Source: Gymnopus androsaceus JB14 (Eukaryota; Basidiomycota; Agaricomycetes; Agaricales; Omphalotaceae). From it: DNA of 64,000 nt. The notes under the pieces are model-generated. The model had not been told where the DNA came from. It saw only the letters and a list, made by a program, of their open reading frames with translations, and did no database searches. The translations under genes were made by a program, and so were the position numbers. Below are positions 11,302 to 21,800 of the stretch, one piece after another (position 1 is the first letter of the stretch; the number at the start of each line of letters is the position of its first letter). The stretch spans positions 216,620 to 280,619 of the forward strand of contig ML769391.1 in assembly GCA_009733575.1 (NCBI GenBank), in the 5' to 3' direction.

Positions 11302-12045
11302 TCATTCACCAGTGAGACGTTCCCATTCATTCACAGTTGAGACAAGATGTTCATATGCTTGTGGATGTTTGCTAATGTTCTTTGTGCTGACCATGGACAT
11401 TGCTGTATTGGCAATTAAGTGGAAGTGTAGGGCGCCATGTGGAGTTTTAACTGGCATTGGACCACAAGTATCCATAATGAGGAGTTCCATAGGTTGAGAA
11501 GCACATTTGACAGAGGTAGTATGTGGGGGGTGGGGTTGTTTGCCTTTTATGCATGATGGACAATATTGATCCATTCCTTTCCCATTCCAAATGATCCCTG
11601 TCCCATAGGTACCTTTGATAACTTTATTGATGAGATATTGACCTGTATGGCCAAGTTGTTCATGCCACAGGTGAAGGGCCATGTTACAGGGAGCAAAGGT
11701 AGGGAAAGCAGTTGTAGTAGACGAGGCTGAGGACACATTACTAGGAGGTATCTGGAATTGACCCTCAAAAAAGATTAAGTGGTGCTCAATTCTTGCAGTG
11801 AAGTAGGAGCATGAAGAGCCCGCCTCCTGGCTAGAATCTGGAATATAGATCTTCACAGAAGTGCTGTTGCAGACAATGCTAAAACCACTCTCCAGTAAGG
11901 CTCCCTGTGATATAAGATTTACAGGTGCGTCAGGAGCGTGGAGGCAGTCAATTAACTCTAGTATTAGGAATTGGTCAGATTCCATAATGTGAGTCCTGAA
12001 GTAGCAAGTTCCAGAAGCAAGAGTCTTCATTGAACCAGAGTTCAC
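11302..12045 (-). pseudogene. copia protease-integrase open segment, copy 2
   Basis: An open frame of about 247 codons joins the end of the protease region (ELIDCLHAPDAPVNLISQG) directly to the integrase zinc region (HLWHEQLGHTGQYLINK, CPSCIKGKQ) and the first integrase core strand (LLIMDTCGP). It demonstrates the ancestral reading frame that is broken by a MITE in copy 1. It ends at a stop at 11302, where copy 1 also has a stop, so both copies share an older disabling mutation. Confidence 0.85.
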
Positions 12046-12458
12046 AGCTGTTACTAAGTATGGAATAAAGAATGATCACAGATAATGTGGTTTGTGCATG
12101 CAGAATCCAGGAGAGTAGATTGTCCACATATTACAGACATGAAAGCAACATTCTCCAATTTGCGAAGTTGATTCAAGGTTATAGCTGAGGCAGAAAAAGG
12201 CTCAAGGTGGGCACACGGAGGATAGCAAGAAATTTGCAAGTCTTTGTTCATGGGAGAAGCAGTTACAGAATCACTACTTACAACCCCATCCTGCTCCAAA
12301 GCAGTAGCCACATTTGTCCTTGGTCCATATTTGTGACCAGTGTTCTGATTATTGTTTTTCTGGTTTGTTGCTCCTGTACCACCCCCATCATTCAATCCAG
12401 TTGTGGACAAACCAATACCAGGATTAGCACTGCCCAAACCACCCCCATTATGAGTCTT

Positions 12459-12950
12459 TGTTATATCCATGCGACTTCCGATACTTACAACCGACATTAC
12501 CGCGATCAGTCGGCGCCGCCGAGCGATCGCCGCTAGCGAGCATCGGATAATCTTCGCAAGTTTCTATTCATTCTTATTGTTTATCCTTTCTATTACTTAT
12601 TGTTCTTTTACTGAATTAACTGTTGATACTTATTATACTTCTACTGAATACTTACTTACTCCGGCCCGATAGCTCTTTGAGTATATAAGCTAGAGTATTC
12701 TGTTTAGTAGTCTTCAGTTTAAATATCAACTTGGATAACTACTTCTCCGAAGATTACCTTCGTCAACATCTCTATCGTTTGTCGGCCTTCCGCCGACAAC
12801 GATTATTCTCTTCATCGGACTACGCAACGTAGCGAGGGTGTTGTTAATAACTTCACCATCAGTCCACCATCTCGAGCGGCAGTCGCTATCGGTCGCCAAC
12901 AATCCGTCAGCAATACTTTCCCGCCGCTTGCTCGTAGCACGCTCCTAACA
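12459..12950. repeat. Solo LTR of an unrelated LTR retrotransposon, with 5-bp target duplication
   Basis: The insert begins TGTTATATCCATG and ends GCTCCTAACA. GTCTT is duplicated at 12454-12458 and 12951-12955. Copy 1 of the host copia has a single uninterrupted GAGTCTTCCATC at the matching place (about 6215). It holds a TATA-like GAGTATATAAGC near 12680 and a GC-rich 5' part (CGGCGCCGCCGAGCG). The 492-base length, TG...CA ends and 5-bp duplication fit a solo LTR left after LTR-LTR recombination. Confidence 0.92.
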
Positions 12951-13596
12951 GTCTTCCATCTGTTATGACCATTTTGATTAGTACCATGGTTGTTGGATGA
13001 GTCGCTTTTGCCTCGGAGTTCCTTTGAGTGTTTATCATTCTCAAAAGCAGTTTGGACATCTGAGGTATAGGCATGAAAGGTTTTGTAGTTGAGTGGTTTG
13101 TTTGGGAATAGATGGGGATGATCAATGTGTTTGCAAATCTCATGGGCAACATGGGAGCAAGGACCAGTAGGAGGAAGAAGTTGTGCAAAAGTCAAAAGAA
13201 GGGAAGACCACACAATAGGGTAACCGGCAGAGTGGAGGCAGCCAACTGTGGACTTTCATTTGACAATCCATTCAGGGATTTTATCTCCCTCAATATGCAT
13301 GGTGCATAGAGTTGATTCTAGGTTCCCTAGACCTGTGGATTGTTGGTGGGAACAGAATTGGCCTCAAAGAGCAACATACATGTCACAAGCAGTAGTTGGC
13401 AGACCTGTAGAAATGTCTAGTGATCCAAACAGAGCCAGAGCTCCAAACCCACGTCCCAGCGGAAACCCAAACAGAGTGATGGCTTATCATTCAATAAAAT
13501 GTATGTATTATTGTACACTGCTTGAAGTCGGTAATATTGATACTGTGAATACATGAGTCACCTTATTAACTTTTCAATAATCATCCAAAGTAGACT

Positions 13597-14010
13597 TCAA
13601 TCTCGAGATTTGGTTGGGTTATAAGCCTTCAAGATATGCACGGGAAGGATTTCTTCAAAACCGGCACCAATATATAAGGAACGCGGTCCAACCTCCCATA
13701 GCTGCAAGCCTGCAATGACCGCTGGGAGGGTTTTCGCAATGAGTAATTCCACGGCTCCGCCAATTCTGAAACTGTGGCCTTGTACATTCAGATTCCTCAT
13801 TGGTCGTTTGCATTTGGCTCCTGCTATACAAGAGCTTATCCAGGGAAAACAGATTTTCCAAGAGTCAGACGGCCAAGGTGCGCCATGGAGATCATGCCAG
13901 GCTCGAAGCTCTGAGAGCCAACCCATGATGTTAGCATCAGAGAAATTACCAAGATGGGAACCAATGAAGAGATCTTCCCCCAACTCTATGACCTTTGGGG
14001 TTGCGGTTTG
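13597..14010 (-). pseudogene. Tyrosine-recombinase-like gene remnant
   Basis: The minus strand reads MGWLSELRAWHDLHGAPW, which resembles the core-binding domain of fungal tyrosine recombinases. After a gap comes GHSFRIGGAVELLIAK, in which HSFR matches the conserved H-x-x-R box, then a C-terminal stretch ending EEILPVHI. The segment between them is much shorter than a full catalytic domain, and the tyrosine-bearing part (SLYIGAG) is degenerate. It is probably a fragment of a Crypton-like or related recombinase-bearing element. No boundaries are visible. Confidence 0.6.
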
Positions 14011-14377
14011 GGAAGGAATATGATTAGGTGGGTTTGGATCTGGAATCGAACTGTCCAGCGATTATAGAGTGCGTACTGGATGATTTCAGTAAGCTTCTGG
14101 GAGCTCAATAGCGATAGGTAATTTGTCCTCCGGATAACCTAATTCCCTACGCGAGATGGGGTCGGCCGGATTCTTTGCGGATTCAATGTAACAGATGGTT
14201 CGATTGTGAGGGATGCTAGTACAGTGTATGTACATCTGACTGAGAGGTTGATCCAATGGTTGGAGCTTCGGGCTTTACAGGTTGCGCCAATAGTACCTTT
14301 ATTATCGGATTTCGTGAAGACATATATCATGGAATCCCATTACATCAAGATAATACCACGACAGCTATTGTCTCGCC

Positions 14378-14402
14378 NNNNNNNNNNNNNNNNNNNNNNN
14401 NN
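14378..14402. other. Assembly gap of 25 N
   Basis: Twenty-five N separate the recombinase remnant from the left LTR of hairpin element copy A. The true distance and the left flank of that LTR are therefore unknown. Confidence 0.99.
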
Positions 14403-14608
14403 GTAATGGCTCCTAAGTGGAGCCTAGAGCCTTAGTATCACGCAAACGAGTATACTGGATTTATTCAGTGTGTTACTCGCGAGGTGATGGTTTAAAGCTA
14501 AGGTAATTCTACAATATAATAATTATAATATAGAATATTGGCAGGCGCGGGAACGCGCCGCCACCTGTAGAGACTGAGGTCCTGCTGATCAGGGATCGGG
14601 GCATTACA
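14403..14608 (-). repeat. 3' LTR (sense strand minus) of hairpin element copy A
   Basis: This is about 206 bases, beginning inside or next to the assembly gap and ending GCATTACA. The repeat itself contains hairpins: GGCTCC-TAAGT-GGAGCC at 14408-14424, a GGCGCG/CGCGCC stem near 14548, and GATC-AGG-GATC near 14588. The same sequence recurs at 17765, 18841 and 22186. Confidence 0.85.
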
Positions 14609-14801
14609 CCCTCCCCAGCCAGATTGAGCCTACAGTTCAATCAAAAAGGAAAGGGGCCCCCAACTGGTTTGATAGCGTGTCAACCCAGCTGGAGCATTTT
14701 TGTGAGAACTTCAACTTGATAGTTGAAGTTGGGAACATATTCACGATAGCGTGTCGTGAATATGTCCTGGGATTTCGAATGCATGGTAGCGTGCCATGTA
14801 T

Positions 14802-15640
14802 TCAGAAACGGGAGTGAAGAACACGGTCACGTGTTGCACGTAACTTGCATCCAAGACTAGGGTCCGTTGTATGGAACATAGTCAACCACTGAAGGGCAAA
14901 GACAGTTATGTCTTTTCCCATTTCAATGGTAATGCCTTGGGAGGCGTAAAACAAGGCTACATCATACAATGTAGCATTATCAATGTCACCTGTATATGGT
15001 GATGTTGAAATATTCGAGACAATATTTGTCTCATCACATCCGGTAATGGATGCATAAAGTCCTGGAGTTGTGAACAACTCCGCTGTCCGTAAGGTGAAGC
15101 AGTGCTGCTTCACCTTGGAAGTCCCCGCTGCTATAACTGGGGCATGGTTACTTACTAGTAACCATCCACGTACATTACGGGTAAGAGTATGATCATTGTG
15201 ATCATACTTTATGCCAGTAGGACATTGGTTGGGGTACATCTGGATGTACCGTACCCAATCCTCTGGTGAATCGTGTTTCGAGGGATTTTTAATCCCATGT
15301 ACTTGAGATGTAGAGTGAGCTAGTGTATTTCTACACTGGCCCTCCCCCTCTCGAAGAGAAAAGAAGCTTGCTCGTGAACATTGTACACATTTTTGAGCTT
15401 GCTCCGTGAGTTTCAGAAATCCGTCGTAGTTTACGACGGATTTGCCCCCCACAATTTCTGGACGGTGGGTCTTTCCCACTGTCCAGGAGTCTATCAACAG
15501 GGTACCCATTGATATTAAAAAGAATTCCCTGGTCAGGGAATTGTGAATCTCCAATTTCTTGGATATCTCGGTCACGGAGTCACTGGACAGCGACTCGGTC
15601 CATCCAATCCCTTTTCAAGGGCTTGGTTGTGCCAAAACGT
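14802..15640 (-). CDS. Second ORF of hairpin element, copy A, function unknown
   Basis: This is an open frame of about 260-280 codons on the sense strand with no certain ATG at its 5' end. It reads EIHNSLTREFFLISMGTLL and then a Cys-containing segment (KCVQCSRASFFSLR). A Trp/Tyr-containing middle (DSPEDWVRYIQMYPNQCPTG) follows, then a C-terminal half with GYLL/GWLLVSNHAPVI and TVFALQWLTMFHTTDPSLG. Composition is ordinary for a globular protein. I recognise no domain. The underlying DNA is again hairpin after hairpin, for example 15091-15116 and 15186-15208. Confidence 0.45.
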
Positions 15641-15960
15641 GAACTTACAGTGGTACTGTGTACCACTGTCAATTTGGAAGGCATGGCCTTCCGAGGGGTG
15701 AACCTCTCCTCTTGAATTGATTCGGGATGCGGATCGACGCAAGGGGGAGGAACCGGGGTGGGAGGGGGAGATGAGGACACGGGAAGTGTCAGAGAGACAT
15801 CTGGCGGTGAAATTTCACCATCAGATGAGCAGGGATGACAGGAAGGCCTTAGGCCTGTCTGAGCAATGTCAGCCCATCGGTCTCTGTCAGTATCTCTGAT
15901 GTTCCCGCGTGGGTCTTCTCCTCAATGAGTTTGTCCTCCCGAGTCAATCCTAGGATGGAC

Positions 15961-17759
15961 TCAGTCAGGAAACGCGTTTTGGGGTAACCCAAACGGTGAT
16001 TTGAGTGTGGCGTTAGCCACACTAAAACGTTCAGGTAGAACGTTTGGATACTCAGCTTGACCAGAGTCAAGCTGAAAACTGTGCGTGAGCATGGCATTAG
16101 CCACACTAAGATGTTTGCAAGGAACACTATGATGTTCAGCCTGACCAGAGTCAAGCTGAACCATGCCTGGGACAGTGTCCTTGGCCTTATTAAACACCGA
16201 GTCGTGAAAACGACTCGGTTTGGCAATGTAACAAACATTGCCATTGGCCCAATGTGGGTCGAGCTGAAAATTTTCCGTGAACTCTGAAAGTTCACGGAGA
16301 GCCTTTTGGCTCGCGGCCTGTGCTTTCGCACATGCTTCAAAGAAATCATCGAATTGGGATGACCCGATCGGTGATTGAAGTGCCGAGTTGCTTGGTTTGG
16401 CAATGCGAATAGCATTGCCATTAGCCCAACGTAAATTGGGTCGCAGCTCGTTTGTGCCAGCGTGTACGCTGGCACTAGAATTCCCAAATTGAGGTATTAG
16501 CCCAATTTGGGAATTGGGTGCAGCCGGAGCAACACCTACATGTTCCGTAAGAACATAGAAGGGTCCAGCTTGGCTATAGTCAAGCTGAACTTGGTTTTGC
16601 ACAATGCGGGGAGCATTGTGGGTCACCGAATCGTTTTCACGACTTGGTGACTTCCCAAATTGAGTATTTGACCCAATTTGGGAATTTGGTGTAGCTGGAG
16701 CTGCACCAAAACGTTCAATTTGAACGTATCGACAATCAGCTCGACTAGGATCGAGCTGGGGTGAGCTTTTCATGATGCGGGGTACATCATGGGGGCTCGA
16801 ATCGTGTGCAGAACCACATGATCGAGAAAAATTCCCGAATTGGGTTTTTACTCCAATCCGGGAATTTGGCGGGGCTAGAACCACGCCAGAACGTTCCGGG
16901 GGAACGTGAGGATGTTCAGCTCGACTCCTGTCGAGCTGGGACGAGTTCTTCATGATGTTCCTCACATCATGAAGGCTCGTTTCATGTGCAGAAGCACACG
17001 ATTGAGAAGAATTCCCAAATTGGGGCTTTAATCCAATTTGGGAATTAGGCGTAACCGGAGTCACGCCAAAACGTTCAGCATGAACGTTTCGAGTGTCAGC
17101 TCGACTGCAGTCGAGCTGGGGTGTGTTTTCCACAATGCAAGATGCATTATGGGGCACCGGGTCGTGAAAATGACTCGGTGTCTTCCCAAATTGGGTTTTT
17201 AATCCAATTTGGGAATAATGACTGCAAGGCTTTGTGCCTGTCCAGCTGTAGCTGGGCTGCCAATCGCCGTCAATATCTCTAACGTTCCGGTATGGAACGT
17301 CTCCCGGAGGAGTGGACCGTGTTATGTTAGTGTTTGCTAACATTTCCCTGAGCTTCGAAATCTCACGGAGAGCCTTTTGGCTCGTGGACTGTGCTGTTGC
17401 ACATAATTGAAAGAAATCACCGGATTGGGATGACCCAATCGGTGATTCAAGCGTGGTCGAGGCCACATTTGAACGTTCAAACTGAACGTTATTATTTCCA
17501 GCCCAACGCGAGTCGGGCTTAAAATCATTTGTGCCGCGCATGCGCTGGCACCAGTGACGCAAAAACGGTCACTGTTGTAAGATTCACTGCCGTGAATTTT
17601 TTTTGAATGGTTGACGATGTTAAAAACATCGTCGTTGCTGGAATTGCCGTAGCAATTCCAATAATGGTTATTGGCGACGTTTACCACGTCACCGTAACCT
17701 GAGTCGTCGTAACGACTCGGCATCTCGCGGGGATCGCTGAAGAGTACACAGGTACTCAA
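15961..17759 (-). CDS. Repeat protein ORF of hairpin element, copy A (one frameshift)
   Basis: The frame runs from Met at 17759 to about 17540 and then, after a 1-nt deletion, from 17562 to the stop at 15961. Copy B has GCCCGCG where copy A has GCCGCG, which restores a single frame of roughly 600 codons. The protein is Ser/Asn/Gln-rich with no membrane segment. Its centre is five imperfect repeats of about 59 residues, each opening with PNSQIG...QFGNS and containing QLDxSRA and ERFGV motifs. At DNA level each of these motifs is one hairpin. N- and C-terminal parts share an SSQxxDFFxxCAxAQxxSQKAL block. No known domain is recognised. It could be a real structural protein or a by-product of hairpin expansion. 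Confidence 0.5.
16480..17230. repeat. Tandem array of about 175-bp units, each a series of different hairpins
   Basis: The stem TTCCCAAATTG...CAATTTGGGAA recurs at 16484, 16655, 16835, 17010 and 17183, spacing about 170-180 bases. Each unit also carries an AACGTT-type stem, a CAGCTCGA/TCGAGCTG stem and a CATGATG/CATCATG or CAATGC/GCATTG stem. Stem sequences drift between units, but arm pairing is largely kept. Confidence 0.85.
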
Positions 17760-17764
17760 AAAAG

Positions 17765-17973
17765 TGTAACGGCTCCTAAGTGGAGCCTAGAGCCTTAGTA
17801 TCACGCAAACGAGTACTACTGGATTTATTCAGTGTGTTACTCGCGAGGTGATGGTTTAAAGCTAAGGTAATTCTACAATATAATTATTATAATATAGAAT
17901 ATTGGCAGGCGCGGGAACGCGCCGCCACCTGTAGAGACTGAGGTCCTGCCGATCAGGGATCGGGGGCGTTACA
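17765..17973 (-). repeat. 5' LTR (sense strand minus) of hairpin element copy A
   Basis: This is 209 bases from TGTAACGGCTCC to GGCGTTACA, nearly identical to 14403-14608. On its left the internal region begins with GAGTACxxxxGTACTC-type hairpin sequence; no tRNA-complementary primer site is obvious. GTCCA at 17974-17978 begins RCM1-derived flank. Confidence 0.85.
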
Positions 17974-18138
17974 GTCCATCCCCAGCCCAAATTCCATTAG
18001 AAAAGAGAACATCATGAACAAGTACATGAGCCAGATTCAAAGATGTGAGCTTTTTGTGTTCCTCTTGCAGGAGCTTGGCCTGCTCAATGATATCTATTAG
18101 CACAAGCCTGTCTGCAAATAATCATCTTCCAACGCCAT
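17974..18138 (-). pseudogene. RCM1 pseudogene, 5' portion (unit A)
   Basis: The reverse complement matches RCM1 around 35465-35605, including the exon encoding the EQAKLL region and LTSLNLALVL. Here the codon after LL is CAA (seen as TTG on the plus strand at about 18067), whereas the 35.5 kb gene has TAA. The pseudogene therefore keeps what looks like the ancestral sense codon. Confidence 0.75.
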
Positions 18139-18195
18139 ACTTACATGTATTACAGTATTATCTTGTTGTATCTCTATCTAGTCGATTACAACAAT
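18139..18195 (+). repeat. copia LTR end fragment (unit A)
   Basis: CTTACATGTATTACAG through GATTACAACA matches the 3' part of the LTR at 8589-8869, in the opposite orientation and without the internal duplication. ATCTC follows at 18196, matching the ATCTC at the other LTR. The fragment separates the 5' and 3' pieces of the RCM1 pseudogene, which now point in opposite directions. Confidence 0.7.
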
Positions 18196-18470
18196 CTCTA
18201 ACATGAAACAAATGAAGGCCGCATCTGTTGTATGCTGCTTACTGGGTGAAGATGCAACCAATGGGTTCTTTGTGTCTTGTTTTGTTCAAGGTTCTATTGA
18301 TGAGCAGGAGCAGGTTCCTAAAGGATGTTGAAAATGCAAGATTGAGGATCTAAGCAAGGAGGAATCGGAGGAAATGGCCAACCCGAGACAGTAACAGAGG
18401 GAAAGAAGAAGAAGAAGAAGAGGAAAAAGAAAACAAAGTCAAAGTCTAAAGCAATTAATGTTACCTTATA
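18196..18470 (+). pseudogene. RCM1 pseudogene, 3' portion (unit A)
   Basis: This reads SVVCCLLGEDATNGFFVSCF, then a Glu/Gln tail, a TGA in place of a Cys/Arg codon, and a Lys-rich end, matching RCM1 36907-37150. The NGFFVSCF motif is the conserved C-terminal strand of NSUN5-type methyltransferases. It is a fragment only. Confidence 0.8.
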
Positions 18471-18599
18471 ATTGGAACTTTTTTTAGAATGGTTTTGTGA
18501 AGAGATACCAAGGGTGAGGGAAACATAGTTGGAAAAAAAAATAATAGATTAATTGTTGCATGCTACTACTTGTATTTGAAATGGACCATGGTATGATAC

Positions 18600-18799
18600 A
18601 CCCTCACTTGCACAACGCAAACTCCAAATCCACAGATCATTTCCCATAAGTATGAGTTGGACTCATTGACAGCTTTAGCTGAATATAAATCCAACTTTTT
18701 CAAGCACTTTGCAGCCTATTTTGATCCCCAATTTTTTCAAACAGATTCTTTGCACTTGTGAGCTTTTCTATAGCCTCAGGGTATTCACCTTGCATATAG
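18600..18799 (-). pseudogene. TPR gene 3' end, truncated (unit A)
   Basis: This duplicates 23030-23228, the last TPR unit and C-terminal tail of the TPR pseudogene. It breaks off at 18799, where sequence unrelated to unit B begins (18800-18840). Confidence 0.75.
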
Positions 18800-18834
18800 A
18801 TCTCTCTCTTTTGTAATGTGGAGGCCTGTCCTTT

Positions 18835-21800
18835 ATAACTGTGAGCCTAGAGCCTTAGTATCACGCAACGCAAACGAGTACTACTGGATTTATTCAGTGT
18901 GTTACTCGCGAGGTGATGGTTTAAAGCTAAGGTAATTCTACAATATAATTATTATAATATAGAATATTGGCAGGCGCGGGAACGCGCGCCCACCTGTAGA
19001 GACTGAGGTCCTGCCGATCAGGGATCGGGGGCATTACACCCTCCCCAGCCAGATTGAGCCTACAGTTCAATCAAAAAGGAAAGGGGCCCCCAACTGGTTT
19101 GATAGCGTGTCAACCCAGCTGGAGCATTTTTGTGAGAATTCAACTTGATTAGTTGAAGTTGGGAACATATTCACGATAGCGTGTCGTGAATATGTCCTGG
19201 GATTTCGAATGCATGGTAGCGTGCCATGTATTCAGAAACGGGAGTGAAGAACACGGTCACGTGTTGCACGTAACTTGCATCCAAGACTAGGGTCCGTTGT
19301 ATGGAACATAGTCAACCACTGAAGGGCAAAGACAGTTATGTCTTTTTTCCCATTTCAATGGTAATGCCTTGGGGCCGTAAAACAAGGCTACATCATACAA
19401 TGTAGCATTATCAATGTCACCTGTATATGGTGATGTTGAAATATTCGAGACAATATTTGTCTCATCACATCCGGTAATGGATGCATAAAGTCCTGGAGTT
19501 GTGAACACTCCGCTGTCCGTAAGGTGAAGCAGTGCTGCTCACCTTGGAAGTCCCGCTGCTATAAACTGGGGCATGGTTACTTACTAGTAACCATCCACGT
19601 ACATTACGGGAAGAGTATGATCATTGTGATCATACTTTATGCCAGTAGGACATTGGTTGGGGTACATCTGGATGTACCGTACCCAATCCTCTGGTGAATC
19701 GTGTTTCGAGGGATTTTTAATCCCATGTACTTGAGATGTAGAGTGAGCTAGTGTATTTCTACACTGGCCCTCCCCCTCTCGAAGAGAAAAGAAGCTTGCT
19801 CGTGAACATTGTACACATTTTGAGCTTGCTCCGTGAGTTTCAGAAATCCGTCGTAGTTTACGACGGATTTGCCCCCACACATATTCTGGACGGTGGGTCT
19901 TTCCCACTGTCCAGGAGTCTATCAACAGGGTACCCATTGATATTAAAAAGAATTCCCTGGTCAGGGAATTGTGAATCTCCAATTTCTTGGTATTCTCGGT
20001 CACGGAGTCACTGGACAGCGACTCGGTCCATCCAATCCTTTTTCAAGGGCTTGGTTGTGCCAAAACGTGAACTTACAGTGGTACTGTGTACCACTGTCAA
20101 TTTGGAAGGCATGGCTTTCCGAGGGGGAACCTCTCCTCTTGAATTGATTCGGGATGCGGATCGACGCAAGGGGGAGGAACCGGGGTGGGAGGGGGAGATG
20201 AGCACAGGGAAGTGTCAGAGAGACATCTGGCGGTGAAATTTCACCATCAGATGAGCAGGGATGACAGGAAGGCCTTAGCCTGTCTGAGCAATGTCAGCCC
20301 ATCGGTCTCTGTCAGTATCTCTGATGTTCCCCGTGGGTCTTCTCCTCAATGAGTTTGTCCTCCCGAGTCAATCCTAGGATGGACTCAGTCAGGAAACGCG
20401 TTTTGGGGTAACCCAAACGGTGATTTGAGTGTGGCGTTAGCCACACTAAAACGTTCAGGTAGAACGTTTGGATACTCAGCTTGACCAGAGTCAAGCTGAA
20501 AACTGTGCGTGAGCATGGCATTAGCCACACTAAGATGTTTGCAAGGAACACTATGATGTTCAGCCTGACCAGAGTCAAGCTGAACCATGCCTGGGACAGT
20601 GTCCTTGGCCTTATTAAACACCGAGTCGTGAAAACGACTCGGTTTGGCAATGTAACAAACATTGCCATTGGCCCAATGTGGTCGAGCTGAAAATTTTCCG
20701 TGAACTCTGAAAGTTCACGGAGAGCCTTTTGGCTCGCGGCCTGTGCTTTCGCACATGCTTCAAAGAAATCATCGAATTGGGATGACCCGATCGGTGATTG
20801 AAGTGCCGAGTTGCTTGGTTTGGCAATGCGAATAGCATTGCCATTAGCCCAACGTAAATTGGGTCGCAGCTCGTTTGTGCCAGCGTGTACGCTGGCACTA
20901 GAATTCCCAAATTGAGGTATTAGCCCAATTTGGGAATTGGGTGCAGCCGGAGCAACACTACATGTTCCGTAAGAACATAGAAGGGTCCAGCTTGGCTATA
21001 GTCAAGCTGAACTTGGTTTTGCACAATGCGGGGAGCATTGTGGGTCACCGAATCGTTTTCACGACTTGGTGACTTCCCAAATTGAGTATTTGACCCAATT
21101 TGGGAATTTGGTGTAGCTGGAGCTGCACCAAAACGTTCAATTTGAACGTATCGACAATCAGCTCGACTAGGATCGAGCTGGGGTGAGCTTTTCATGATGC
21201 GGGGTACATCATGGGGGCTCGAATCGTGTGCAGAACCACATGATCGAGAAAAATTCCCGAATTGGGTTTTTACTCCAATCCGGGAATTTGGCGGGGCTAG
21301 AACCACGCCAGAACGTTCCGGGGGAACGTGAGGATGTTCAGCTCGACTCCTGTCGAGCTGGGACGAGTTCTTCATGATGTTCCTCACATCATGAAGGCTC
21401 GTTTCATGTGCAGAAGCACACGATTGAGAAGAATTCCCAAATTGGGGCTTTAATCCAATTTGGGAATTAGGCGTAACCGGAGTCACGCCAAAACGTTCAG
21501 CATGAACGTTTCGAGTGTCAGCTCGACTGCAGTCGAGCTGGGGTGTGTTTTCCACAATGCAAGATGCATTATGGGGCACCGGGTCGTGAAAATGACTCGG
21601 TGTCTTCCCAAATTGGGTTTTTAATCCAATTTGGGAATAATGACTGCAAGGCTTTGTGCCTGTCCAGCTGTAGCTGGGCTGCCAATCGCCGTCAATATCT
21701 CTAACGTTCCGGTATGGAACGTCTCCCGGAGGAGTGGACCGTGTTATGTTAGTGTTTGCTAACATTTCCCTGAGCTTCGAAATCTCACGGAGAGCCTTTT

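Larger units (their letters stand above)
10160..13425 (-). mobile_element. Ty1/copia fragment, copy 2, truncated at both ends
   Basis: This is a second copy of the same family, running from the start of reverse transcriptase (10160) back through integrase, protease and Gag to 13425. It lacks the LTRs, the Gag N-terminus and most of RT. The stretch 10780-13425 is nearly identical to copy 1, whereas 10160-10780 differs by very many single-base deletions. It does not contain the 4856-5416 MITE, so copy 1 received that insertion after the two copies separated. It contains a solo LTR at 12459-12950. Confidence 0.9.
14403..17973 (-). mobile_element. Hairpin-mosaic LTR element, copy A
   Basis: Two direct repeats of about 207-209 bases (14403-14608 and 17765-17973) with TGTAAC...GTTACA-type ends flank 3.16 kb. 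On the minus strand a purine run, GGCTGGGGAGGG, sits directly before the 14608 repeat, as a polypurine tract would, so the sense strand is minus. GTCCA follows the right repeat. Almost every stretch of the internal region forms a short hairpin: examples are 14707-14730, 15091-15116, 15186-15208, 15418-15442, 17010-17046 and the perfect 22-bp palindrome 17097-17118. No gag, RT or integrase is recognisable, so if mobile it must use enzymes supplied in trans. I know no family with this make-up. Confidence 0.8.

Noticed and set aside
16480..17230. CRISPR-like regularly spaced repeats
   Set aside because: The spaced unit is itself a hairpin series inside an LTR element of a eukaryote, spacing is about 175 bases and the intervals are homologous to each other; it is not a CRISPR array.
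14403..17973. Mitochondrial origin of the hairpin element
   Set aside because: Fungal mitochondrial double-hairpin elements are short and isolated. Here LTRs and nuclear gene fragments flank the element, and there are no mitochondrial genes.
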